A stretch of DNA of 25,827 bases from DASUGM01 sp036274055. GTDB taxonomy: Bacteria; Acidobacteriota; Vicinamibacteria; Vicinamibacterales; SCN-69-37. The stretch lies in contig DASUGM010000362.1 in NCBI GenBank assembly GCA_036274055.1, positions 1-25,827 of the forward strand, in the 5' to 3' direction. Made by a program: the position numbers and the translations under genes. The notes beneath the pieces are model-generated. The model worked only from the letters and a program-made list of their open reading frames with translations. It did not search any database and was not told where the DNA came from. Below, piece by piece: positions 16,102 through 23,316 of this stretch (positions are counted from its first letter, which is position 1; every line of letters begins with the position of its first letter).

Positions 16102-16146
16102 CGACGCTTCCGGCGTCGTCACCCGTGATCGACAGGAAATTCACGG
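16102..16146. promoter_or_regulatory. Two dyads between the divergent sigma-54 promoters (candidate enhancers)
   Basis: CGACGC-TTCCG-GCGTCG (16102-16118) and CCGTGA-N12-TCACGG (16123-16146) are perfect dyads. They lie between the hsp20 and adh -24/-12 elements, where an NtrC-type activator could serve both. I did not find a clearly shared copy in the other promoter regions, so binding is conjecture. Confidence 0.35.
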
Positions 16147-16228
16147 AGTCGCCGCGGGTTTTTCGATGAAAGTCGCGGGTCGGTCAAGACGCGGCGGGCC
16201 TTTCTGGCCCTCGGTCGTGCCCTTGATA

Positions 16229-16244
16229 CGGCACGCTCCTTGCC
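16229..16244 (+). promoter_or_regulatory. Sigma-54 (-24/-12) promoter of the alcohol dehydrogenase operon
   Basis: CGGCACGCTCCTTGCC matches the consensus at 10 of 12 fixed positions with GG (16230-16231) and GC (16242-16243) ten bases apart. Predicted initiation near 16255 leaves a leader of about 51 nt. The -24 half (CGGCACGC) is identical to that of hsp20. Confidence 0.75.
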
Positions 16245-16305
16245 CTCGTCCAGTCTGGCCGCACGCGTGATTGACGTGCTCAGCGCGCCGCGTAGGAGTC
16301 AGCCG

Positions 16306-17409
16306 ATGGTGATGATGAAGGCCGTCGTGTTCAAGACAGCGAACCGCATTGCCGTCGAAGACGTGCCGCGTCCCGTGCCGGGACCGGGCGAGGCCGTGAT
16401 TCGCATCACGGCGACGACGATCTGCGGGACCGACGTGCACATCGTCCGCGGCGAGTACGCGGTGAAGCCTGGATTGGTGCTGGGGCACGAACCTGTCGGG
16501 GTCATCGATGCGCTGGGCCCGGGACTCGAACGGGAGTACGTCCTCGGGCAGCGGGTGATCGTCGGCGCAATCACGCCCTGCGGCCAATGCTTCTACTGTC
16601 AGAACGGCGCCTCGTCGCAGTGCGGCGGACCGCTGGGCGGCTGGCGCTTCGGCAACACGATCAACGGCGCCTGGGCGGAGTACCTGCTGGTTCCGGACGC
16701 GCGCGCGAACCTCGCGCCCATCCCCGACGGCCTGACCGACGAGCAGGTGCTGATGTGCCCCGACATCTTCTCGACGGGGCTGAGTGGAGCGGAGAGCGGC
16801 GGTGTCCGCGTCGGCGACGCGGTCGCGATCTTCGCTCAGGGGCCGATTGGCTTGTGCGCGACCGTCGGCGCGCGGCTGCGCGGCGCCGCGCTGATCATCG
16901 GCGTCGACATGGTCGCCAAACGGCTCGAGGTCGCGTCCCAATTCGGCGCCAACGTCACGTTGAACGTCACCGACGGCGATCCCGTCGCGGCGATCAAGAG
17001 GATGACCGGGGGGCGCGGCGTCGACGTCGCGATCGAGGCGCTCGGGCAACAGGAGACGTTCGAGCAGGCACTGCGATCGGTCCGCGCCGGCGGTACTCTA
17101 TCGAGCCTGGGCGTCTATTCCGGCAAACTGGCGCTGCCGTACGACGCCTTTACGGCCGGCCTTGGCGATCACCACATCGTGACGACGCTGTGCCCGGGCG
17201 GTAAAGAGCGGATGCGCCGCCTGATGGCGATGATCGCCAATGGCCGCGTCGATCTGTCGCCGCTCGTGACGCATCGCTTCACGCTCGATCACATCCACGA
17301 CGCGTACGACCTCTTCAGCCATCAGCGCGATGGCGTCATGAAGGTCGCGCTCTATCCGGATCCCGATCGGCTGGCCCAGGCAGTTCGCACCGCTGATGAA
17401 GAGTGCTGA
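16306..17409 (+). CDS. Zinc-dependent medium-chain alcohol dehydrogenase
   Basis: A 367-residue MDR-family dehydrogenase. Catalytic zinc ligands are the Cys in ICGTD and the His in LGHEPVG, with an acidic residue further on. The structural zinc lobe has four cysteines (CGQCFYCQNGASSQC). The nucleotide-binding fold has AQGPIGL and ends in 'IIGVD', an Asp that favours NAD over NADP. It is closest in style to the isopropanol/secondary-alcohol dehydrogenase group (GHEPVGV), so it interconverts an alcohol and aldehyde or ketone, perhaps to dispose of NADH when oxygen is low. AGGAG is 7 nt before the ATG at 16306. First gene of a three-gene plus-strand run (adh, zinc ribbon, CBS) behind a sigma-54 promoter. 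Confidence 0.93.
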   Translation: MVMMKAVVFKTANRIAVEDVPRPVPGPGEAVIRITATTICGTDVHIVRGEYAVKPGLVLGHEPVGVIDALGPGLEREYVLGQRVIVGAITPCGQCFYCQNGASSQCGGPLGGWRFGNTINGAWAEYLLVPDARANLAPIPDGLTDEQVLMCPDIFSTGLSGAESGGVRVGDAVAIFAQGPIGLCATVGARLRGAALIIGVDMVAKRLEVASQFGANVTLNVTDGDPVAAIKRMTGGRGVDVAIEALGQQETFEQALRSVRAGGTLSSLGVYSGKLALPYDAFTAGLGDHHIVTTLCPGGKERMRRLMAMIANGRVDLSPLVTHRFTLDHIHDAYDLFSHQRDGVMKVALYPDPDRLAQAVRTADEEC

Positions 17410-17422
17410 CAGGAGACGCATC

Positions 17423-17713
17423 ATGTTGAAACTCCCAGGTGACAAAGGCCCGTTCTGCCAGAGCTGCGGCATGCCGCTCTCGCACCGCTACGATTTCGGC
17501 ACGGAGAGCGATGGCAGCCGCATCAACGACTACTGTCATCACTGCTACGATCGCGGCCGGTTCACCGATCCGGATCTGTCCGCAGAGCGGATGATGGAGC
17601 AGTCAGCGGATTTCCTGGTTCGACAGACGTGCATGACCGCGGACGAAGCGCGGGCGCTGGCCGGGGCGACGATTCCGCGGCTCAAGCGCTGGCAGGGCGC
17701 CCTCACTCCGTAG
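17423..17713 (+). CDS. Putative zinc-ribbon domain protein
   Basis: A 96-residue protein whose first half is a two-pair zinc ribbon: 'CQSCGMPL' near residue 13 and 'CHHCYDRGRF' near residue 41, with 'GTESDGSRINDY' between. This is the layout of the 'putative zinc ribbon' family (zinc_ribbon_2-like). The second half, 'SAERMMEQSADFLVR...TADEARALAGATIPRLKRW', is helical. Function is unknown. It starts 13 nt after the adh stop with AGGAG 7 nt before the ATG, so it is probably transcribed with adh from the sigma-54 promoter. Confidence 0.88.
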   Translation: MLKLPGDKGPFCQSCGMPLSHRYDFGTESDGSRINDYCHHCYDRGRFTDPDLSAERMMEQSADFLVRQTCMTADEARALAGATIPRLKRWQGALTP

Positions 17714-17753
17714 TCTTCGCACCCGTGCGCACGCGACGTCCAAAGGAGGACCT

Positions 17754-18248
17754 ATGCATATTAAAGACGTGATGAGTCATCCACCCGTCACCTGTCCGAG
17801 CAGCAGCACGCTCGATCATGCGGCGCGGCTGATGTGGGAGTTCGATTGCGGCGTCGTGCCAGTCGTTGACGACGAAGGCCGGTTGACCGGCATCGTTACC
17901 GACCGCGACATCTGCATGGCCGCCTACACGCAGGGGCAGAGTCTGTCCGCCATCCCGATCACGACGGCGATGGCCAGGCACGTCGTCGCCAGCCGTGTCG
18001 GCGACCCGATCGAACAGGTCGAGCAGCTGATGCGCGACAACCAGATTCGCCGTCTGCCCGTAGTCGATCACGATGGACGACCCGTCGGCATCGTATCGAT
18101 GAACGATCTGGCGCGGCTTGCCGCGCGGGCCCGCAAGAGTGGCGTCGATCGCGAGCTGGTTCAGACGATGGCCGCGGTGTGTCAGCCGCGCGGGCATGCC
18201 GCCGTCGCGACGCTGGCGGCCGTCGAGCGGCCATCCGTGGCGGTGTGA
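17754..18248 (+). CDS. Tandem CBS-domain protein
   Basis: A 164-residue protein made of a CBS pair. CBS1 is 'MHIKDVMSHPPVTCPSSSTL...VVDDEGRLTGIVTDRDIC' and CBS2 is 'MARHVVASRVGDPIEQVEQLM...LPVVDHDGRPVGIVSMNDLARLA'. Such pairs bind adenine nucleotides and report energy state. With no attached enzyme domain it probably acts by binding a partner or as a stress protein. AAAGGAGG is 4 nt before the ATG. The 40-nt gap from the zinc-ribbon gene has no promoter I can see, so it likely ends the adh operon. The partner is unknown. It converges on the FixL-like kinase gene, 29 nt away. Confidence 0.92.
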   Translation: MHIKDVMSHPPVTCPSSSTLDHAARLMWEFDCGVVPVVDDEGRLTGIVTDRDICMAAYTQGQSLSAIPITTAMARHVVASRVGDPIEQVEQLMRDNQIRRLPVVDHDGRPVGIVSMNDLARLAARARKSGVDRELVQTMAAVCQPRGHAAVATLAAVERPSVAV

Positions 18249-18277
18249 AGGCGGCGGTCACCTCACGGTGGGCGGCG

Positions 18278-19732
18278 TCATCGTCTCGATCCGGCGAAGG
18301 GCAGCCGGACGATCACGGTTGTGCCGCCGCGGTCTGAGGTATCAATCCAGATCTGACCGTGGTGTGCCTCGATGAACCGCTTCGCGGTCGGCAAACCCAG
18401 TCCCGAGCCGCGCGTCTTGGTGGTGAAAAAGGGACTGAAGACCCGCTCGCGCAACTCCGGCGCAATGCCCGGGCCGTCGTCGATGAACGACACCTGACAA
18501 TGCGCATCGGCGGCGGCAACGTCGACGCGAATGGCGCCGCGGCCGTTCATCGCGTGGGCGCCGTTGAGCAGGAGATTCTGAAACACGTGTTCGAGCATCT
18601 GGGGATCCGCGGGTACGAGCGGCGCGGCGCCGCGGACATCCACTGAGATCTCGCGTAACTCGGGATCAGTTCGGAACAGGCGTGCGGTCGTCTCGACCAG
18701 TGTGCCGACATCGACGGGCACGGGGCGAGGCTGCGGCGGCCGTGCGAACAACAGCAGTTCCCGCATCAGTCGATCGAGCGTATCGATCCGGGCGATGCCG
18801 TCGGTCAGGAGATCGGCGTCCTCGAAGTCAGGCGGCAACTCGCCCCTCACGATCTCCATCGCGCCGCGACTGCCAGCCAGCGGGTTCTTGACTTCGTGCG
18901 CGAGAACCGCTGCCATTTCACCGATCCGTGCCAGCCCTTCCTGGTCGCGAAGCTGCTCTTCGAGCGCGACGCGCTTGGTCAAGTCATGCAGCATGCCGGT
19001 GAACTTCCGGACGCCGTCGATCCGCATCTCGCCGACAGAGAGATGGAGTGGAAACGTCGAACCGTCACGGCGCCGCCCGCGTACCTGACGGCCAATGCCA
19101 ATGACTTCAGCCTGTCCCGTCTGCCGGTAATGGCGCAGGTAGCCGTCGTGCTGTTCGTGGTCCGGCGACGGCATCAAGGTCGAGACGTTGCGTCCAACGA
19201 TTTCGGCGGCGGAATAACCAAAGAGCCGTTCGGCGCCAACGTTGAACTCCTCGATCAAGCCCGACTCGTCGATGACGATGATGGCGTCGACGGTCGTATT
19301 GATGATTGTGCTGAGCCGCTCCGCGCGCGCGACGGCCAATCGCGCGGTCTCGAGCCGGGAGACTTCCGCGGATCGGATGCGCCCATTCAGCACCGCGATC
19401 GCGACGCCGGTCGCCAGGAAGATGGCCAGGGAGATCCAGTCGACTCGGTCGACGATGGCTAGCCCCACGGGCGGCAGATAGAAATACGCGGCGAGGATGC
19501 CGGAGAGCACCGTCGCGAGAAGGCCGGGACCGAAACCGCCGAACCAGGCGGCGAGGAGCACCGCTGGGTAGAACTGAAGATACGGGACCTTGAGGCCGAG
19601 CCACGGTTGGGCGAACTCCCGCAGTCCGAAAAAGAGCAAGACGCTGAATGCTGCGACGGAGTAATCGCGGACGGCTATTCGTGCCGGACGCGATACAAGC
19701 GGCGCCGACGGTCGTTCGTTGTCGGTGTTCAC
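18278..19732 (-). CDS. Membrane histidine kinase with DUF4118 and a FixL-type haem PAS domain
   Basis: A 484-residue kinase. Four N-terminal helices of KdpD-like DUF4118 type lie within about residues 20-115. A PAS domain covers about 140-260, HisKA has His279 (VLAHEVKNPLAG), and HATPase_c has 'FFTTKTRGSGLGLP'. In the PAS, 'LMPSPDHEQHDGYL' places His195 and 'VIGIGRQVRG' places Arg215. Both the sequence context and the 20-residue spacing match the haem-ligand His200 and oxygen-pocket Arg220 of Bradyrhizobium FixL. It should therefore sense oxygen through haem. The HATPase/HisKA subtype pairs with NtrC-like regulators and matches the neighbouring soluble kinase. GTG start inside a hairpin. It follows the uspA gene by 37 nt in the same direction, probably one operon. 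No FixJ-type regulator is adjacent. Confidence 0.93.
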   Translation of the reverse strand: MNTDNERPSAPLVSRPARIAVRDYSVAAFSVLLFFGLREFAQPWLGLKVPYLQFYPAVLLAAWFGGFGPGLLATVLSGILAAYFYLPPVGLAIVDRVDWISLAIFLATGVAIAVLNGRIRSAEVSRLETARLAVARAERLSTIINTTVDAIIVIDESGLIEEFNVGAERLFGYSAAEIVGRNVSTLMPSPDHEQHDGYLRHYRQTGQAEVIGIGRQVRGRRRDGSTFPLHLSVGEMRIDGVRKFTGMLHDLTKRVALEEQLRDQEGLARIGEMAAVLAHEVKNPLAGSRGAMEIVRGELPPDFEDADLLTDGIARIDTLDRLMRELLLFARPPQPRPVPVDVGTLVETTARLFRTDPELREISVDVRGAAPLVPADPQMLEHVFQNLLLNGAHAMNGRGAIRVDVAAADAHCQVSFIDDGPGIAPELRERVFSPFFTTKTRGSGLGLPTAKRFIEAHHGQIWIDTSDRGGTTVIVRLPFAGSRR

Positions 19733-19750
19733 GCCTGGGTCCCCCAGGCG
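19732..19750 (-). promoter_or_regulatory. Hairpin at the start of the FixL-like kinase gene
   Basis: CGCCTGGG (19732-19739) and CCCAGGCG (19743-19750) form a perfect 8-bp stem with a 3-nt loop. It covers the presumed ribosome binding region and touches the first base of the GTG start codon. It lies between uspA and the kinase gene and could lower kinase translation relative to uspA. There is no U-tract, so a simple terminator is unlikely. Confidence 0.45.
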
Positions 19751-19769
19751 ACATACTACCTTTTCGGCG

Positions 19770-20681
19770 TCACGGTCTGACGACCAGCACCGGGCACGTC
19801 GCGTGTCGCACGACCTGATTGGCGGTCGATCCGAAGAACGGTGCGACGACGGCCGGACGGCTGTGCACGCCGGTCACAATCAGGTCGGCGTGTTCGCTGG
19901 CCGCAAGCTTGATGATTTCCAAATGCGGCTTGCCCGTCGGCACGATCTCGCGGGTTTGACACCACGCCCGCGCCTCGTGCGGGACGCTGCGGTGGAGCCG
20001 TTCCTCGGCGGCGCGTCGCATCGATTCGGCGAGCGCACATGCGGCGAGGCTCGAATCGCTGGCGACCTGCTGCGGGCCAGGCCACTCGAGGACGTGCGCG
20101 AGCACCAGCGTGGCGGCCGACTCCTGCGCCAGAGACATCGCATATGCAAGCGCGCTCGTCGATACCGGCGAGAAATCAATCGCACAAAGTATCTTCTTGT
20201 AGGGCAGCGTCGGCCGATACGCGTCGTCCGCCAGATGCGGTGGCACCACGAGCACCGGGCACGCGGCCTTGCGCATGACCTTCTCGGTCGCCGATCCCAG
20301 GATGGCGCGCTGAAATCCACCGCGGCCGTGCGTGCCCATGACGATGAGCTGCGCGCCTTCCTTGACCGCTCGTTTCTGAATGACGTCGACGATCGGACCT
20401 TCGACGACTTCGATCTGTTCGACGACGTCGTTGGGCGCGGGTCCGCAGAACAGCTCGAGGGCCTTTTGATATTCGGCGCGCTCCTCCGGCGCCAACAGCG
20501 GCCAGCCGGCCTCGGCCGCCGCCAGCGTGGGAATGGCGATCGGCGGCATCCCCGGCCAGATGACTTCCATCACCGACAGTGAGGCGTCGTACCAAGAGGC
20601 CAGCACACGCGCGTGATCGAGCGCCAGGTGCGAGATTTCCGATCGATCGACGGGGCAGAGAATGTGCTGAATGCGAACCAT
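19770..20681 (-). CDS. Double-domain universal stress protein
   Basis: A 303-residue protein with two USP domains. Domain 1 (about 1-150) begins 'MVRIQHILCPVDRSE' and has the ATP-loop 'GTHGRGGFQRAILGSATEKV' (G-x2-G-x9-GS). Domain 2 (about 160-303) begins 'KKILCAIDFSPVS' and has a degenerate loop, 'GVHSRPAVVAPFFGSTANQV', lacking the usual glycines. Domain 1 probably binds ATP and domain 2 may be structural. The ATG at 20681 gives the standard USP N-terminus. The long in-frame extension upstream is arginine-rich and rejected. The gene is divergent from ppsA and precedes the FixL-like kinase, so a stress effector and its sensor share an operon. Confidence 0.93.
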   Translation of the reverse strand: MVRIQHILCPVDRSEISHLALDHARVLASWYDASLSVMEVIWPGMPPIAIPTLAAAEAGWPLLAPEERAEYQKALELFCGPAPNDVVEQIEVVEGPIVDVIQKRAVKEGAQLIVMGTHGRGGFQRAILGSATEKVMRKAACPVLVVPPHLADDAYRPTLPYKKILCAIDFSPVSTSALAYAMSLAQESAATLVLAHVLEWPGPQQVASDSSLAACALAESMRRAAEERLHRSVPHEARAWCQTREIVPTGKPHLEIIKLAASEHADLIVTGVHSRPAVVAPFFGSTANQVVRHATCPVLVVRP

Positions 20682-20692
20682 GGTCTCAAAAA

Positions 20693-20709
20693 GGGCACGA
20701 GTCGTGCCA
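20693..20709 (-). promoter_or_regulatory. Palindrome and possible sigma-54 promoter of uspA
   Basis: GGCACGA-G-TCGTGCC (20694-20708) is a perfect 7-bp dyad. On the minus strand it also reads TGGCACGACTCGTGCC, with a perfect -24 half and a weak -12 half (GTGC), at GG-N10-GC spacing. The predicted initiation point (about 20683) is only 2 nt from the ATG, which is awkward for a sigma-54 gene. An operator is an equal possibility. Confidence 0.4.
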
Positions 20710-20856
20710 GGCCGGCAAGCACGAATCGGGCAACCCCGCTGATCGCGGCACGCGCCGCGGCTGGAAGCTGCGCGAGATATCTGGCGCGAGGGGCGCGAAT
20801 TTCCACGCGGTGAGGGGCGCTGACGCCGGTTCGGTCTAGCCCGCGGCGCTCGACGA

Positions 20857-20872
20857 CGGCAAGAACCTTGCT
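20857..20872 (+). promoter_or_regulatory. Sigma-54 (-24/-12) promoter of ppsA
   Basis: CGGCAAGAACCTTGCT matches the consensus at 10 of 12 fixed positions with exact GG-N10-GC spacing (20858-20859 and 20870-20871). Predicted initiation near 20883 leaves a 20-nt leader that contains the GGAG ribosome binding site. Confidence 0.72.
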
Positions 20873-20902
20873 GTGACTTGGCTCTGAGCCTCCTGGAGAC
20901 AT

Positions 20903-23314
20903 ATGACCCCGACCTACACCCTCGACTTCTCGCAAATTTCACTAGCTGACCTCGCGCGCGTCGGTGGCAAGAACGCATCGCTCGGCGAGTTGTTTCAGGC
21001 GCTGTCGCCAGCGGGCATCGGCGTCGTCGATGGTTTCGCGACGACCGCGGACGGATTCCGGCTGCTTACCGCGACCGGCGATTTGGAGGCGCGGCTGCGA
21101 GCGATTTTTGCGTCTCTTGACGCCAACGATCTCGCGGCACTCGCGACGCAAGGACATGCGGCACGAACGGCCGTCCTGGAAACGCCGCTGCCCGTCGCGC
21201 TCCGCGAGTCGATTCTCACGGCGTACGACCGGCTCTGTGCCCGAAGTGGCGCCGAGGTGGCCGTCGCGGTCCGCTCATCCGCGACCGCCGAGGATCTGCC
21301 GGAGGCGTCGTTTGCCGGCGCCGCCGAAACGTATCTGAACGTTCGCGGCCGCGAGGGACTGCTGCGCGCGGTGCACGATTGCTATTCGTCGCTGTTTACG
21401 GATCGCGCCATCAGTTACCGTGCCCGCCTGGGCTACGACCAACTCGCGGTCGCGCTGTCGATCGGGGTGATGCCGATGGTGCGATCGGATCTCGCCAGTT
21501 CGGGCGTGATCTTCACGCTCGATACCGAGTCTGGATTTCGGGACGCGGTGACGATCACCGGCGCGTATGGTCTCGGCGAATTCGTGGTTCAGGGCGTGAC
21601 GACACCCGACGAATGGATTGTCTTCAAGCCGACGCTGGCCACCGGGCACGCGGCCATCATCGGCCGGCGGCTGGGCACGAAGGAAGTCCGCCTCGTCTAT
21701 GCCGGCGGCGCCAAAGGGACGCGCAGCGAGTCCACGCCAGCCGCCGAACGCAATCGCTTCTGTCTGACCGACGAGGACGTGCTGACGCTGGCGCGCTGGT
21801 CCTGTGCCATCGAGCGCCATTACTCGACGCTCGCCGGTCATCCGCAACCAATGGACATCGAGTGGGCCAAGGACGGGTTGACCGGGCGCCTCGTCATCCT
21901 CCAGGCACGGCCGGAGACAGTTCATTCCAATAAGCCCAGGACTGCGCACACCGAGGTCTATCGCCTCACGGCGCCCCCCGGCGCGCTCCTGCTCAAGGGG
22001 CAAGCCGTCGGCGAGCGGATCGGTGCCGGCCGCGTCCGCGTGGTGCGCGACGTCGCCGAGATTCAGAGCGTCCAACCCGGCGAGGTGCTGGTTGCCGAGA
22101 AGACCGATCCCGACTGGGAACCGGTGATGCGGCGCGTCGCCGCCATCGTGACCGCTTCCGGCGGTCGCACGGCGCATGCCGCCATCGTCTCGCGCGAGTT
22201 CGGTTTGCCGTGCATTGTCGGCGCCGCGGGTGCGACCACGGCGTTGCACGACGGCGACGAGGTGACCATTGCATGCGCCGACGGCTCCGAAGGGCACGTC
22301 TATGCGGGCGCCTGCCCGTTCGAGATCCAACACGTGGACGTCTCGACGGTGCCGGTGACGCGGACGCAGGTCATGTTGATCATCGGCGATCCCAGCCAGG
22401 CCTTCAGGCTGTCGTCGATCCCCAACGCCGGCGTCGGCCTGGCGCGTGCCGAGTTCATCATCACGCATGATGTCGGCATCCATCCGATGGCGCTCGCGCG
22501 CTATCCCCGGCTCAGCGATCCCGCCGCAGTCAAGGCGATTGCCGAAAGATTGGGCGGCGAGGACAGCCGCGAGTTCTTCATTCGCCGCCTGAGCGAGGGC
22601 GTCGGCCGGATTGCCGCCGCGTTCTATCCCAAGCCGGTGATCGTCCGAACGAGCGATTTCAAAACCAACGAGTATGCCGAGCTCATCGGCGGTCGCGAGT
22701 TCGAACCGGCCGAGGAGAATCCGATGATTGGCTTCCGTGGTGCATCGCGCTACTACGACCCGCGATATGCCGATGGGTTCGCACTCGAATGCGCCGCGCT
22801 ACGTCGAGTGCGACTTGACCTGGGGCTCACCAATCTCAAGGTGATGATTCCGTTCTGCCGCACGGTCGACGAAGGGAAACGCGTTCTCCAGACGATGGCG
22901 GCGAACGGACTGGTGCGCGGCGAGGATGGACTCGAGATCTACGCGATGTGCGAGGTGCCGTCGAACGCGATCCTGGCCGAGCAGTTCCTGACGATCTTTG
23001 ACGGCTTCTCGATCGGCTCCAACGACCTCACCCAGCTGACGCTTGGTCTCGATCGCGATTCCGGCACCGTCGCGCACCTGTTCGACGAGCGCGACGACGC
23101 CGTGCGGACGCTGATCGCCCAGGCGATCGCCGCCGCCCATCGGCTGGCCAAGCCGATCGGGATTTGCGGGCAGGCGCCGTCGGACTATCCGGACTTTGCC
23201 GCGTGGCTGGTCGAGCAGGGCATTACGTCGGTGTCGCTGAACCCGGATGTGGCGGTGAATGCGACGATGCGGATCGCCCGGGCGGAGCAGGCGCGCGCCC
23301 AGGCGATCGCGTAG
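20903..23314 (+). CDS. ppsA: Phosphoenolpyruvate synthase
   Basis: An 803-residue enzyme, close to the E. coli length. It converts pyruvate, ATP and water to PEP, AMP and phosphate. The N-terminal ATP-grasp domain has 'VGGKNASLGE' and 'VRSSATAEDLPEASFAG'. The swivelling phosphohistidine domain has His425 (GGRTAHAAIVSREFG). The C-terminal barrel has 'IIRT/VRTSDFKTNEY'-type sequence, 'ENPMIGFRGASRY', 'SIGSNDLTQL' and catalytic Cys755 (GICGQ). GGAG lies 4 nt before the ATG, behind a sigma-54 promoter. In this island it may reverse glycolysis or conserve carbon during oxygen shift. No PpsR-type regulatory kinase gene is adjacent. It converges on the DUF6544-like gene with a 2-nt gap. Confidence 0.95.
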   Translation: MTPTYTLDFSQISLADLARVGGKNASLGELFQALSPAGIGVVDGFATTADGFRLLTATGDLEARLRAIFASLDANDLAALATQGHAARTAVLETPLPVALRESILTAYDRLCARSGAEVAVAVRSSATAEDLPEASFAGAAETYLNVRGREGLLRAVHDCYSSLFTDRAISYRARLGYDQLAVALSIGVMPMVRSDLASSGVIFTLDTESGFRDAVTITGAYGLGEFVVQGVTTPDEWIVFKPTLATGHAAIIGRRLGTKEVRLVYAGGAKGTRSESTPAAERNRFCLTDEDVLTLARWSCAIERHYSTLAGHPQPMDIEWAKDGLTGRLVILQARPETVHSNKPRTAHTEVYRLTAPPGALLLKGQAVGERIGAGRVRVVRDVAEIQSVQPGEVLVAEKTDPDWEPVMRRVAAIVTASGGRTAHAAIVSREFGLPCIVGAAGATTALHDGDEVTIACADGSEGHVYAGACPFEIQHVDVSTVPVTRTQVMLIIGDPSQAFRLSSIPNAGVGLARAEFIITHDVGIHPMALARYPRLSDPAAVKAIAERLGGEDSREFFIRRLSEGVGRIAAAFYPKPVIVRTSDFKTNEYAELIGGREFEPAEENPMIGFRGASRYYDPRYADGFALECAALRRVRLDLGLTNLKVMIPFCRTVDEGKRVLQTMAANGLVRGEDGLEIYAMCEVPSNAILAEQFLTIFDGFSIGSNDLTQLTLGLDRDSGTVAHLFDERDDAVRTLIAQAIAAAHRLAKPIGICGQAPSDYPDFAAWLVEQGITSVSLNPDVAVNATMRIARAEQARAQAIA

Positions 23315-23316
23315 GT

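Noticed and set aside
16123..16146. Fnr/FixK box in the hsp20/adh spacer
   Set aside because: The dyad CCGTGA-N12-TCACGG has the wrong half-site and spacing for TTGAT-N4-ATCAA. It is kept only as a candidate enhancer.
16019..16305. CIRCE or ROSE-type heat-shock element for hsp20
   Set aside because: No TTAGCACTC-N9-GAGTGCTAA dyad and no long paired leader covering the ribosome binding site. A sigma-54 promoter explains the region better.
20682..20978. N-terminal extension of the universal stress protein
   Set aside because: It would overlap the ppsA start and is Arg/Ser-rich. The USP family begins at MVRIQHILCPVD.
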